Numbered from the stretch's first letter, positions 43,406-53,168 are shown. The stretch is 64,000 nucleotides of DNA from Candidatus Obscuribacterales bacterium (GCA_019637435.1 JAHBVO010000001.1:2294001-2358000); one strand, 5' to 3'. The notes: generated by a model from the sequence alone, not told the origin. Program-made: numbers and translations.

Positions 43406-44647
43406 CTATGAGGGCTGTGTCGAGGGTGGTGCAGGCGCAGGAACCGTGAAAGGTAAGTCATCACCGAAAATCGCTTGATGTTCGGCGCGCCGAGCCTCCC
43501 ATTTTTCCAGTTCCTCGAAATATTTTTCTTGAGCCTGAACAGCTGGATTGCTCTGAGCATTTTTCTCCAGCCCAGCTATTTGATCGTGTTCCTTCTGCAT
43601 CGCAAGTATCTGCGGTGCTCGTGCATAACGGGGCACCGGATAAGCTGGATCTATCGTACGCATATAGGGCGGCGCGGAGTCATGGTAGTCTTCATCCCCT
43701 TCCGAGGTCCGTTCCGGTAGACGCATGGCGCTTATGAGTTCCTCTCCTGAGAGTCCGTTGAGAGCCAGGTCTACTGACTGACCCCAGCGTGATTCCAAGA
43801 AATAGGTGTCATCAAAATTTAAGGCGGTGACTGCATGCAAGTCGTATCCCCGGCTCGAGCCACTACCACCTGGCAGAAGTCCTGCGAACACCAGCAGCAT
43901 CGGAGGTCGTCCGGTCGCGTTGCTGTAGCCGCTAATCGCGCTCGAAAGCTGATCAGCGTCTGTGATTGACGGCTCCTGTAAGCTGTCGACTACGCTGGAG
44001 TGTGCGATGACGGCGTTAGGGGTTTCATCGAACATACGAGCGAGATTGAAAGTGTCCTGCACGTTCAGGTTTGGTCCTTCGTACGCAACTTCTATACTGT
44101 TGTCGCCTTTGACGTAGACCTTGACCAGGCGTTCACCGGTTATGCCAGTTCGCGGTTTCGGATCCTGCGTGTATACGAATTTCAAATCGTTGCTCGAAAA
44201 TTCATCCCAGTGTGCTTGAGCGACCAGCAGGTCGAACAGCTGTCCGACCGGGTCGCGAAGACCACTCCCGGAGGTGTTATCGTCTGTAGCCCAGCGCGCC
44301 TCGAGGTCCAGCGCCAGACTTTTCTGATCTATTGAAACCAACTTGCCTCGTTTGCCTTGCCCTACGGAGGCTTTGCCGGATGTAACCAGCGAGGCGATCA
44401 TCTCCATCACGTAGGCGGGATGGGTTTCTAGTAACTGACGGAGGAGGCACTGGGTGACACTGGTGTTGTGAAAGCCTTGATTGACGAACCTTGACGGCTC
44501 AGAGGCTTTCCTTGCCATAGATTCGGCTATCTTGCGTAGATGCCGCCGGTCGTAAACCTTGATTCCATTGATCCAGCCGTCGCTGCGCAGAACCTTCTCG
44601 ATCGCTCGTGATATCCGTTGAACCTGAATGTCTGCGTCTCGGCGCAA
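43406..44647 (-). CDS. Papain-like (C39-like) cysteine-peptidase-fold orphan
   Basis: A 413-residue protein of no recognised family. Cys67 in TSVTQCLLRQLLETHP precedes a helix, and His271 in YDLHAVTAL is followed by FLESRWGQ. The order Cys, HAV, then ES/N-RWG is that of papain/C39-type folds, where a NPWG-like motif ends the site. The usual Asn is Glu285, so activity is uncertain. The tail is Pro/Glu-rich. Start is TTG with AGAGGA about nine bases upstream. The gene for a small acidic protein lies 17 bases ahead on the same strand, and the two may be partners. Confidence 0.55.
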   Translation of the reverse strand: MRRDADIQVQRISRAIEKVLRSDGWINGIKVYDRRHLRKIAESMARKASEPSRFVNQGFHNTSVTQCLLRQLLETHPAYVMEMIASLVTSGKASVGQGKRGKLVSIDQKSLALDLEARWATDDNTSGSGLRDPVGQLFDLLVAQAHWDEFSSNDLKFVYTQDPKPRTGITGERLVKVYVKGDNSIEVAYEGPNLNVQDTFNLARMFDETPNAVIAHSSVVDSLQEPSITDADQLSSAISGYSNATGRPPMLLVFAGLLPGGSGSSRGYDLHAVTALNFDDTYFLESRWGQSVDLALNGLSGEELISAMRLPERTSEGDEDYHDSAPPYMRTIDPAYPVPRYARAPQILAMQKEHDQIAGLEKNAQSNPAVQAQEKYFEELEKWEARRAEHQAIFGDDLPFTVPAPAPPSTQPS

Positions 44648-44664
44648 ATCGGAAAATTCCTCTG

Positions 44665-45267
44665 CTAAGCGCTCATGGAGCTTTGCCGATTTAGCCGATC
44701 AAGCGTCTGCAGCAAGTGGTCGGGAATTTGAGAATCTCTCGAGACGACAGTCGCGAGCCGTGCGAATGCCTCCTGAGTCTCTCTGTCGCCATTGTACGAA
44801 TGAGTCTCCTCACCGTAATCATCGTCACCGTGCTCCGAATGGTCTAAATGACCGTCTCCTGCGTAAGCTCCTTTACTCGCCCCCGCATCGCCTTTGTCAT
44901 TTAGAACCGCAGCGACTTTGCTGTCGCTAAGCCCAAGATCGACAATTTCCAGGTCGCCGAATTCGCGCATGATATTAGCAAATTGGCTGGGATCTGACTT
45001 ATCGACTCTGAGATTATTTTGATCGAACCGGATGTCGAAACCGTCCGTGGTGGAGCGGTTTTCGGCAATCACATCATTCTGGGAATAAATTCCTGAACGC
45101 AATTTGTCATCCACTGAATTTGGCTGGGAATCGGTCTCTGCTACCGGGACGCCTTCCTGCTTGGTTTCATGTGAGCTGTGCTCGATATCGCCAAGCGTCA
45201 AACTACCGGCACCTTGAGTGGCTCCTCCGGAACTATGGTAATTGCTATCGGCGCGTTCAGTTGCCAT
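44665..45267 (-). CDS. Hypothetical acidic protein upstream of the papain-like orphan
   Basis: A 200-residue soluble protein, Asp/Ser/Gly/His-rich (GDGHLDHSEHGDDDYGEE) in the middle, with short ordered parts near residues 75-115 (FDIRFDQNNLRVD, IVDLGLSD) and a helical end (ARLATVVSRDSQIPDHLLQTL). There is no signal peptide. No family is recognised. It is 17 bases upstream of the papain-like gene, in an order that would suit a binding or inhibitory partner. Confidence 0.55.
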   Translation of the reverse strand: MATERADSNYHSSGGATQGAGSLTLGDIEHSSHETKQEGVPVAETDSQPNSVDDKLRSGIYSQNDVIAENRSTTDGFDIRFDQNNLRVDKSDPSQFANIMREFGDLEIVDLGLSDSKVAAVLNDKGDAGASKGAYAGDGHLDHSEHGDDDYGEETHSYNGDRETQEAFARLATVVSRDSQIPDHLLQTLDRLNRQSSMSA

Positions 45268-45340
45268 GATGTCTAAATGTGACGGGGCACAGTGTTTGAA
45301 AGAATCTAACCTGCTATTTCTTTGTGCCCAAAAATATCGG

Positions 45341-47314
45341 TTACTGACCCGTTTTACTTGGCCGAACTTTTATTAAAAGAATCAGACCCAGGGCTCCGAC
45401 GACCAGAGTTATTGGCCAATACGACAGAAACCTCTCTTCCAGGTGATATTTGCCCATTAGAATCGCCGCAGAGTTGTTCAGTATGTGCACAATCATGGAG
45501 GGAACTATTGATTCAGTCCAGACTGCCAGTGCTGTGAGTACGACTCCCAGAACGGCTGTCGGACCCACCCTGAAGATACTCATGTGGAATACGCCGAATA
45601 ACGCGCCTGTAATTAGACACTGACTTATGGGTTTAAACCGTTGACGAAGCAAACCCAAGATTGCCCCTCGAAATAGCAACTCCTCACAAAGTCCCGGTGC
45701 AACAGCTATTCCAAGTAGGCTTAGCCAGAGAGGTTTGTCGCTCTCAACGATCATTCTGGTGAACATCGTTGTGAACGCCTCAGGCGCTGGCACGATGTAG
45801 TTTTGAATGTTGTAGACAAGCATGGAAGTCAAAACGCAAAGCGGCGTGATCAAAAGCGCCGCCAGGATGTGCAAGGGATGAGGCATGCGAAGGCTCATCG
45901 TTTCGCGCAAGGGAAGACGCAAATGTTTCAGCAAATAGACTGCCGGCAGCAGAATCACCACAACTTGAGTGATTAAACTGCCCACGACTATATCCCAGGA
46001 TTGCAAGGTTTGTCCGAGATAAAACATGAGCAGAAAAACAGAGAAGCAGAGGATGGCAATTTCAGGGTTGAAGTCGCCGGATAGTCGCCTGCGCGCTCGT
46101 GAGTCGGCTACGCCGAATAGCAGTCTTTCACTGTCGAGGATTCGGGCGGCGACAGTAGTGACATATACGGCAAACGCAATAGCTACTACTGAGGAAACGC
46201 AGAGCCAGAGCGGGTCGGCATGACCGGAGAGAACTTCCTTTAACGACAGCGCCGTGTTTGCGACTGGGATAAACGCGACACCACTGGAGAGCTTCAACTC
46301 CGGCAACGAACAGACTGACGAGGCGCCCATTGCCGCAAATAAGAACGGAACGAAGTAACCTTGACCCTGTTGAAAGGTTTTGCACCATGAAGCAAGCAGG
46401 ATGGAGAGCGAGCTTAGCGTGACGACCAGAGGAATCGAAACCAACATGCACATAACCATGGCACTGAGTGGAAATTTCAAAACCAGCAAGTCATCCGCTT
46501 TGTTGCCTCCTATCTGGATGAACAGGTAGATGCTCAAGAGCCCGATGAGGAGGGCGCCTGCTCCGATCACGATAACGACCAGGCACTTTCCGAACATGAT
46601 GTTATGGCGATCGCTGGGTGACATCAGTAGTAGTGGCAACGTGTTTCTTTCACGCTCGCCGGTGATCACATCCAGAGCAGGATAGATGATCGAAACTGTG
46701 AGCATGGTAAACAGCAAGAACGGAAGCAGATTGCGAACTGGTTCGCTAGCTAGAGACTGCTCTTTGGCTTCTCCGATGTCAGAGAAATTCAGTTCATATT
46801 TTTGTGGGGTCTGTACACCTAAAGTCTTGAATCGATATTGAACGACGCTGGCGCGAAACATATTCAAAGCCATGCGCACTTCGGCTAGCGCTATGAGGTT
46901 TTGATCGCGTCTGGCATCGTAAAAAATTTGCACTCGCGGTGTACTTTTTATGTTGTCTATGACGTCTGTAAAATTGTCAGGGAAGGTGACTACGATGTCC
47001 GCGACTTTCGCAGCAAGCAGCTTCTCGGGGTCGCCGGTTTCGAGCACTTGTCTGAGATGTAGTGTCTTAGACTCTCTCAGGGATGGGATTACCGCGCGGG
47101 CATCTCCAATCAGAGCGATGTTGTAATGTTTCTTTTTGATGTCATGTTTTAAATGTGTGGCGACGCTGGAGGGCAGCACCAGCAGGGCTGGATAGATAAT
47201 CGCCGGCATGATTATCATAACGATCAAAGTGCGATAATCACGCAATACCTCGATGAGGTCCTTTGCGAACACGGTTATGATTTCGTCGAAATCATCACGC
47301 CTCAACGATGTCAT
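45341..47314 (-). CDS. ABC-2 permease fused to CPBP-family intramembrane protease
   Basis: A 657-residue fusion. The first ~400 residues are a NatB/ABC-2-type permease: one N-terminal helix, a large extracytoplasmic domain (~55-200), then five helices. The second part is a CPBP (Abi, Rce1-like) domain: EE at 544-545 in CEELLFRG, His577 in FGVFH, and HILNN at 610. CPBP proteases process prenylated or leader peptides; the permease-CPBP fusion is known in some Na+ exporters. The ATG touches GGAGG directly, so TTG at 47305 (nine bases after) may be the real start. It overlaps the ATPase gene by 20 bases (or 11). Confidence 0.88.
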   Translation of the reverse strand: MTSLRRDDFDEIITVFAKDLIEVLRDYRTLIVMIIMPAIIYPALLVLPSSVATHLKHDIKKKHYNIALIGDARAVIPSLRESKTLHLRQVLETGDPEKLLAAKVADIVVTFPDNFTDVIDNIKSTPRVQIFYDARRDQNLIALAEVRMALNMFRASVVQYRFKTLGVQTPQKYELNFSDIGEAKEQSLASEPVRNLLPFLLFTMLTVSIIYPALDVITGERERNTLPLLLMSPSDRHNIMFGKCLVVIVIGAGALLIGLLSIYLFIQIGGNKADDLLVLKFPLSAMVMCMLVSIPLVVTLSSLSILLASWCKTFQQGQGYFVPFLFAAMGASSVCSLPELKLSSGVAFIPVANTALSLKEVLSGHADPLWLCVSSVVAIAFAVYVTTVAARILDSERLLFGVADSRARRRLSGDFNPEIAILCFSVFLLMFYLGQTLQSWDIVVGSLITQVVVILLPAVYLLKHLRLPLRETMSLRMPHPLHILAALLITPLCVLTSMLVYNIQNYIVPAPEAFTTMFTRMIVESDKPLWLSLLGIAVAPGLCEELLFRGAILGLLRQRFKPISQCLITGALFGVFHMSIFRVGPTAVLGVVLTALAVWTESIVPSMIVHILNNSAAILMGKYHLEERFLSYWPITLVVGALGLILLIKVRPSKTGQ

Positions 47315-48047
47315 CCTCCTTCACCACATTGAGGAAAATGTCTTCGAGATAGTGCATTCCGCTCTCCGCTCTCAATTCTTCAAGGGTGCCTGAAGCAAGG
47401 ACCTGTCCTTTGTGAATAATTGCCATGCGGTCGCAAAGTTTTTCTGCTTCGCTCATTATGTGAGAAGAGAAAACAACGCACTTGTTCATTTCTTTGCATT
47501 GAAGGATAAACCTGTGCAGCACCTGGCTTGTCAGAACATCCAGTCCTGTAGTCGGCTCATCCATGATAATCACCGGTGGGTCGTGAACAATTGCTCTGGC
47601 AATCGAGACTTTCTGTTTCATTCCGGTCGAGAGTTTCTCACATCGGCTATCGAGAAAGCTCTCCATCTGTAGCATTGAGGTCACTTCTGCGATTCGCTCA
47701 GTAAGTTTTTCTTTCGGATATTTACTGAGTTTTCCAAAATAAGTTAGTATCTCACGCGGTGTCAGGCGTTCATACAAGCCTGTGTCAGCGGAGACAAATC
47801 CAAGCTGTTTACGCACCTGGCGCGGGTTTGTCGTAACATCAAAATCGTTAATTTTTGCAGTGCCGGATGTCGGTTTCAAAATTGTAGTGATCATTCTCAA
47901 GGTAGTCGTCTTACCTGCCCCGTTAGGACCGAGCAATCCGAATATCTCACCTTTGTGGCAAGCGAAAGATACCGACTGAACGGCATTAAACTCGCCGCGC
48001 TTTGCGTCGAAAAAACGCTTGGTTAGATTTATTGCTTCCAGACCCAT
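47295..48047 (-). CDS. NatA-like ABC transporter ATPase
   Basis: A 250-residue ATP-binding subunit. Walker A is GPNGAGKTT, the signature region is LSTGMKQKVSIARAI, Walker B is VIIMDEPTTGLD, and the switch His lies in VFSSHIM. The NatA group of exporters (Na+ or drugs) fits this layout. The ATG at 48047 is chosen because MGLEAINLTKRF is the family's standard opening; the longer ORF start adds an unrelated stretch. It lies five bases after the first permease gene and before the permease-CPBP gene, so the operon encodes two different permeases on one ATPase. Confidence 0.93.
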   Translation of the reverse strand: MGLEAINLTKRFFDAKRGEFNAVQSVSFACHKGEIFGLLGPNGAGKTTTLRMITTILKPTSGTAKINDFDVTTNPRQVRKQLGFVSADTGLYERLTPREILTYFGKLSKYPKEKLTERIAEVTSMLQMESFLDSRCEKLSTGMKQKVSIARAIVHDPPVIIMDEPTTGLDVLTSQVLHRFILQCKEMNKCVVFSSHIMSEAEKLCDRMAIIHKGQVLASGTLEELRAESGMHYLEDIFLNVVKEDDIVEA

Positions 48048-48052
48048 TCCAC

Positions 48053-49312
48053 TTACCTGTTTGCTGCTGAAAAGTCTTGATTTGCATTGGCGGGCTCTTT
48101 GCCCCAGAAGATAACCTGACTGAGATAAAGAAGTGTTGCCGTGATTGCGACTGACTCTGCGCAAGCGACCGTCATCTCCAGTCCGCCCACCGAATCCGTA
48201 ACTATCGCTTTTGCACAGAGCACCATATTCAGTATCGGGATGAATGCCGTTCTAATGTCCAGCGTCCAACCTGGAAGCAGAGCCACCATCGGCAGTATCG
48301 TCACCGTAATTAAAACGAGCGACGAGATGTTTTGAGCTTCCTTGAAGCTCTTCGCCGTTGATGCGATCAGCGAGTAGATACTGGCGACCAGAAGAGTTGA
48401 AAGCATGAACAGCAAAAGAACTCCAAGCAAGTTTTCCAGACTGTACTGCTTCATCGCAAGCGTGAGAGCGCGTTTCAGCCACTCGAGTTTGGCGGTGAAG
48501 TACAAAGCGACAAACGCCATGCTCAAAAAATTCACCAGACCCGAGAGAATCGTGAGTATGGTGACAGCTGCGAATTTACCGACCACCACGGTGGACCGTT
48601 CAACAGGAAGCAAGTAAGTTGTCGCTTTTGTTTTCTTCTCGGCTTCTTCTGTGAACGCGGCCAGGGCCGGATAGATTGCGCCTACAGTGATAATCAACAT
48701 GGTATAGCCATAGAAGGCTACGAGAACTATTGTTGTGGAGAAAGCGGTGATTTCCATATCCTGAAGGCTGGCTTTACGACCGCCCATCGTGCCAACGTTA
48801 TGCGTTTCGATTTCAAAAACTTTAGAGACTTTATTCGCTCCAGCGACCTTTTCGACAGCATTCTTCATTGCAAGTGCTCGGGCGTCGTATGAGCGGCTCT
48901 GCATGAGGACGCGTGTTTCAAGGAAACGATCGGACGACGGATTTAGCATTACGTTGATCTTTTCCGGCGCGCCGCTTCCATCCACAACGCACTCGAGTTT
49001 GTTTTGCTCCAGATCGTGAATTGGATCCTCTGACTCCGTGACCGCAATCTTCTTGGTTTCTTTGACGACCTGAACAAGTTCAGGAATCCGCTCCATACCG
49101 TCTTTCACGTAAGCGAGCCGGACAGGGCGCGTTTCCGCCAGCCCCTCCCTCCACAATGTGTACTCGGAGAGGCTCACCAGGCTGATCGGATACAGAATCA
49201 ACGGCACGAATACTGTGTAAATCAGAACATGCGCGTCGCGAAAGCAGTGCTTTAGCTCCTTGTTCGCGACAACAGCTATATCTTGTAAACGTTCTATGAG
49301 TCCGTCAAACAC
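48053..49312 (-). CDS. NatB-like ABC-2 transporter permease
   Basis: A 419-residue permease. An N-terminal helix (FVPLILYPISLVSL) is followed by a ~150-residue extracytoplasmic loop and then about six helices in the C-terminal half, including VLVAFYGYTMLIITVGAIYPA and a conserved EEAEKKTKATTYLLPV cytosolic loop of NatB/ABC-2. Start is GTG; no strong Shine-Dalgarno is seen. It is the first gene of the exporter operon. With the other permease (45341-47314) it probably makes a heterodimeric channel for ion or peptide export. Confidence 0.88.
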   Translation of the reverse strand: MFDGLIERLQDIAVVANKELKHCFRDAHVLIYTVFVPLILYPISLVSLSEYTLWREGLAETRPVRLAYVKDGMERIPELVQVVKETKKIAVTESEDPIHDLEQNKLECVVDGSGAPEKINVMLNPSSDRFLETRVLMQSRSYDARALAMKNAVEKVAGANKVSKVFEIETHNVGTMGGRKASLQDMEITAFSTTIVLVAFYGYTMLIITVGAIYPALAAFTEEAEKKTKATTYLLPVERSTVVVGKFAAVTILTILSGLVNFLSMAFVALYFTAKLEWLKRALTLAMKQYSLENLLGVLLLFMLSTLLVASIYSLIASTAKSFKEAQNISSLVLITVTILPMVALLPGWTLDIRTAFIPILNMVLCAKAIVTDSVGGLEMTVACAESVAITATLLYLSQVIFWGKEPANANQDFSAANR

Positions 49313-49450
49313 AGTTAGGTCTTTTTAAGTCTCTTCCAGCGGTATTGAATTTCATCCCGCTAGAGTCTTGAATGAAACCTGTCTTTAGTCATATAGCTAT
49401 GTGGCTCCGGTCATACGTGACTCCAGCCTTTCAAAAAAATGGTGTTTTCA

Positions 49451-51001
49451 ATGAATTCTCAGCTTTCGGCGACTGCAAAAACTCTGTTCCTGAGCAAACC
49501 ATCGTTATCTCTAGCGCTCGGGTGTGCCTTGCTCTTCTTTACGCAGCAAGACTTATCAGCCGCCGACGAAGTCATCATAAAAACGCCGAATGCGGAAACG
49601 CACATTGAAGTAAAACCGCCCAGCCCGGAATTCATACCGCCCGAACAACTCACGCCCGACACCAAACCGACGGAGACGAAACCGTCAGAAGTTAAAGCGG
49701 TCGAGCCTGAAAAGGTTTACCTCCCTCGCGATATCCGGCCTCTTCCTGGCGGTCTTGACTCGATTCCTATGTTCAACAGCAATAATCCTGAAATCGTTTT
49801 ATCCGAGGGAATCTTGCTCTCGACATTTCCCAGTGCGGACGGTCCTTCTCATCTCAACTACACATTCGATGGACGGTTCGATGTATTCGCTCACCATATC
49901 GCTGACGGAAAGAAAAGTGGTCACCTCGAGGATCTAAATCTTGGCCTCATCGTGGGAAATGTCGGTGAAAAGCCGGTTACCGTCCGTGTTCTCAATGCCG
50001 CGAGTTATAGCACTCGACCAGACTCACCGTTCATCGCAGTGGATTCGCTGGTCAACAACGACGAAGGGAAAATATTTTCTGGACCGGGTGACCGTGTTAC
50101 CGATGTGATGTTGCGTGATGAGAAGCCCGACGATGCCTGGGATACGAAAGTAACTGTTCAACCTGGTGAGAAAGTTTTGTTGAAGAAACTGGTTTTAAAC
50201 GTCCGCGACTTTCCGACCAATGTGAACGGCAGATCCTTGCTCGCCAGGCTCAAATCCAGCGGTCCGGTGCGACTGGCGATGGTAGCGAGATTTTCAACGA
50301 TTGATGAAAACAATAACCATCGTTCTCCTACCGAGCGAGAGTTCATCGCCACACTGGAAGCCGGGAAGTTTGTAGAGCCGCGAGATCCTGCTCCGACTAG
50401 ACCGGAGGACAAGGGCGCCATTCGGTACGGACGCGTCTCAGGGGTTCAATCCGGATCCACGTGGAAAACCAACGTAACAGATCCGAAAAGCAAATTTCTC
50501 GCTCTCCCGGCTCCTGAGAAGCCGATTTCATATCCTATATCATCGCTTGCGGCGGGCACATTCGGAACGGGGCAGGTGCAAAGCGCACCAATGGTGGTGC
50601 GCAATGAGGGCACTGCATACCAGGCTCATGGAAATTACGGCGTCAAGTACGATTTGATTTTTCCGTTGAAAAACCAGACCAGTGAAGATTTAAAGGTCAA
50701 TATCGCCCTTGAGACGCCACTTAAAAGCGACGAGAAAAAAGACCTGGTCGCCTTCTTTCAGCCTGCCGATAAGCGGGTCTTCTATCGAGGAACGCTGAAG
50801 GTCGGCGCGGGTAAGGGAACGAAGGTCTCAAAATTCAACTATCAGCACATTGTCGAACACCGTGGAGAGGGCGTCGGTCCTCTCTTGTCTGTAGTCGTTC
50901 CTAAAAACGGACGGCGGACAGTAGAGGTCGAACTGATTTACCCGCCGGATTGTACTCCTCCTCAAATATTGACACTGAGTACTGTCGCTGACGTAAAATG
51001 A
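49451..51001 (+). CDS. DUF3370 exported protein
   Basis: A 516-residue exported protein (N-terminal LSLALGCALLFFT). Residues ~90-260 carry the DUF3370 pattern: RPLPGGLDSIPMFNSNNPE, EGILLSTFPS, GRFDVFAHH and RVLNAASYSTRPDSPF, then GPGDRV and NGRSLL. DUF3370 is nearly confined to Cyanobacteria and relatives; its function is not known. The ATG at 49451 follows GGTG by seven bases; ATG 49439 is also possible. A Pro/Glu/Lys-rich stretch lies between the signal and the domain. The FCP1-like phosphatase follows after 22 bases. Confidence 0.88.
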   Translation: MNSQLSATAKTLFLSKPSLSLALGCALLFFTQQDLSAADEVIIKTPNAETHIEVKPPSPEFIPPEQLTPDTKPTETKPSEVKAVEPEKVYLPRDIRPLPGGLDSIPMFNSNNPEIVLSEGILLSTFPSADGPSHLNYTFDGRFDVFAHHIADGKKSGHLEDLNLGLIVGNVGEKPVTVRVLNAASYSTRPDSPFIAVDSLVNNDEGKIFSGPGDRVTDVMLRDEKPDDAWDTKVTVQPGEKVLLKKLVLNVRDFPTNVNGRSLLARLKSSGPVRLAMVARFSTIDENNNHRSPTEREFIATLEAGKFVEPRDPAPTRPEDKGAIRYGRVSGVQSGSTWKTNVTDPKSKFLALPAPEKPISYPISSLAAGTFGTGQVQSAPMVVRNEGTAYQAHGNYGVKYDLIFPLKNQTSEDLKVNIALETPLKSDEKKDLVAFFQPADKRVFYRGTLKVGAGKGTKVSKFNYQHIVEHRGEGVGPLLSVVVPKNGRRTVEVELIYPPDCTPPQILTLSTVADVK

Positions 51002-51023
51002 TGCTCGAGACCGAACGAGTCCA

Positions 51024-51593
51024 ATGCGCGAGAAAAAGAAAGCTTTAGTCATCTTCGACCTGGATGAGACTCTGATTCATTCCAGGCAGGAGCGGCTCGA
51101 GCGCGAGCCGGACTATGTGTTGGATCGGCTGAGTGTTTACTTCCGCCCTAGAGCAGTCGACTTGATCTCTGCTGTCGCGAAGAATTTTGAAATTGCGGTT
51201 TGGTCGGCTGGCTCTCCACTTTACGTGGATTCCATTGTTGAGCGGATTTTTCCTCCGGACGTGTTCCCTCTTTTTGTCTGGAACCGCGAGCACTGCACAG
51301 CGAAATTTGAGTTTTCTTGCCTGCAGACTCTGTTTCTGAAAGACTTGAACCGAATGGTCGATTTTGGTTTTGACCTGACAAATACTCTGATTATCGAGGA
51401 CGATCCGGTAAAGGTTCGGGACTTCATGGGTAATACTTTGCTGGTCAGTCAATATTTTGGCGAAGATGCCGACGATGGACTGACTGCACTAATTGCCTTC
51501 ATATCTGAACTGAACGGGCATCACGACGATGTACGAGAGATTGGTAAATCTTGGAATGATCTACTGAAAGCTCGTGGGAAAAGTAAACCGTAA
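51024..51593 (+). CDS. FCP1/SCP1-like HAD phosphatase
   Basis: A 189-residue HAD-superfamily enzyme of the NIF/FCP1 group. The nucleophile motif is DLDETLIHS (first Asp is near residue 12), as in CTD phosphatases (DxDxT/V), with VYFRPRAVDLI, WSAGSPLYVD, and IIEDDP for the third motif. Eukaryotic members dephosphorylate phospho-Ser/Thr peptides. Bacterial copies are uncommon and of unknown substrate; in a genome full of Ser/Thr kinases a phosphoprotein phosphatase role is attractive but unproven. It follows the DUF3370 gene on the same strand. Confidence 0.85.
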   Translation: MREKKKALVIFDLDETLIHSRQERLEREPDYVLDRLSVYFRPRAVDLISAVAKNFEIAVWSAGSPLYVDSIVERIFPPDVFPLFVWNREHCTAKFEFSCLQTLFLKDLNRMVDFGFDLTNTLIIEDDPVKVRDFMGNTLLVSQYFGEDADDGLTALIAFISELNGHHDDVREIGKSWNDLLKARGKSKP

Positions 51594-51617
51594 GGCCAAC
51601 TTCCGAATTGGAGGTCG

Positions 51618-53168
51618 CTAAATTCGACCGGGAGTTGCTGTTTCAGTCTCTAACCTTACTGGCGGCAGGTATACTCCTTTGTATTCTCGCTTCCACCAAA
51701 CCCCTGTATCAATCAGGGTTTTGATGTCCGTAAGATGGTAATCGTAAACAACCGCGCGGATAAATTTTGGAGGACTGCCGGGAAAGGGGTCCGTTTCAAG
51801 TAAGGCGGTCACTGAAGGCGTTCCTTTTAACAGGCACTCGACAAAGCTGACCAGCCACTGATTTTGCATGACACTTCCGAGAGCTGCAAACCACATTTGC
51901 CAGTCCAGTCGGGGTTGCATGGGTGCCACTATTGGTGGTGGCCGATCAAGCGGACCAGGTTTGTACTTGAAAACATACTCTTTCCAATTCTTTCCGTCAT
52001 TGCTTCCCTGAATGGATATCTCAGGGCGTTCCGTCGTCATTGACGCAAACAGACCGTAACTGCTCACGAGGTGCCAGGGAGCGAAAATCGATACAATTGC
52101 GTAGGCCGGCGCCGGAAGTCCAGATTCACCGATCGAGTTGAAAGTCTGCCTCACAGTACTGAGGAATATGATTAGCACTGCCAGCGGTACTACGGCGAGA
52201 AGATGGAGGCGAGATCTCACCGGATGAAATTCTGCTTTGGGAACAGCAGAAACGAGGGCTTTTAGCCTGTTTCCGCTTGCCTTCAGTAGAAGGTCATCAT
52301 CAACAAGCATCAGGCACAGAGCGATAGTTAACCAGTTGAAGAAGCAATAATTGCCCGTAAGAATAATGAGAATTTGGAGAAGAACGAAACCCACAGCCGC
52401 GATCAATCGACTCCGTCGACCAAAGAAAATGAGAAATGGAAAGAGCAATTCAAAGATAAAGACGAAAACTGTCTCGACCGAGTGAACAGGAGCAGGCGAA
52501 TGATGCATTAGCCAGCCGATTGGCGTGGGAAGGGGTTGGGTTTCAAAATGAAAAGACATTGCGGATAAACTCGACCAGGTGGGATCGTTACTGGCGAGTT
52601 TGCAAATTCCCGATTGGAGCATCAGACGGAACAAAAGCCAGCGTAAGAGCCAGACCACGGCAATCGCCGGATCCGCTTTATCAACGGACCACTTTGGTAG
52701 TTTCAATTTATCCGCGATAGCGAACCCGAAATCGAACGGACGCCAGGATGCAAGAAACAGTGTAAGAAAGCCGGTCTCGCACAGAAGTATGTCCCACTGG
52801 AATGACATGAATTCTTGACCCATGGTCACGATTGAAAGGTACGAAATCCATGAGACAAATAAGCTGGGACCACAAAAAACGCCCAGTAATGCCAATAGCG
52901 CTGTGAGGGCGCCGATCATTGGCACCAGAGTTAAAAATGAGTCTGATGAATCGAACCAGAAAACACTGGGATAGTTCAAGAATAGCAACCAGGGCGAAAC
53001 TCCTTGAGAGGAAGACTTCACCATAATGTCAATCGGCAATATGCCGTCTTGACCGTACAGTCCAAGCATTTGCGAACCGGCGGAAATAAATGCAATGAGG
53101 TATATTGCCGCGATGAATCGTACGAAGATGCAGCGTGTCAATCGCAGTTCTGACTTTGCGAACTTCAT
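51618..53168 (-). CDS. Lipase-maturation-factor (LMF) family membrane protein
   Basis: A 516-residue polytopic protein with about nine membrane helices. The LMF family signature is in the C-terminal region: PAPAYAIVSIFAPWHLVSSYGLF, TTERPEISIQGSND, WKEYVFKYKPG and PMQPRLDWQMWFAALG (quoted in parts). In animals LMF1 helps lipases fold in the ER; bacterial homologues are known but have no assigned role. The reading frame overlaps the two-helix protein gene (ATGA type). It is convergent with the phosphatase gene. Confidence 0.88.
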   Translation of the reverse strand: MKFAKSELRLTRCIFVRFIAAIYLIAFISAGSQMLGLYGQDGILPIDIMVKSSSQGVSPWLLFLNYPSVFWFDSSDSFLTLVPMIGALTALLALLGVFCGPSLFVSWISYLSIVTMGQEFMSFQWDILLCETGFLTLFLASWRPFDFGFAIADKLKLPKWSVDKADPAIAVVWLLRWLLFRLMLQSGICKLASNDPTWSSLSAMSFHFETQPLPTPIGWLMHHSPAPVHSVETVFVFIFELLFPFLIFFGRRSRLIAAVGFVLLQILIILTGNYCFFNWLTIALCLMLVDDDLLLKASGNRLKALVSAVPKAEFHPVRSRLHLLAVVPLAVLIIFLSTVRQTFNSIGESGLPAPAYAIVSIFAPWHLVSSYGLFASMTTERPEISIQGSNDGKNWKEYVFKYKPGPLDRPPPIVAPMQPRLDWQMWFAALGSVMQNQWLVSFVECLLKGTPSVTALLETDPFPGSPPKFIRAVVYDYHLTDIKTLIDTGVWWKREYKGVYLPPVRLETETATPGRI

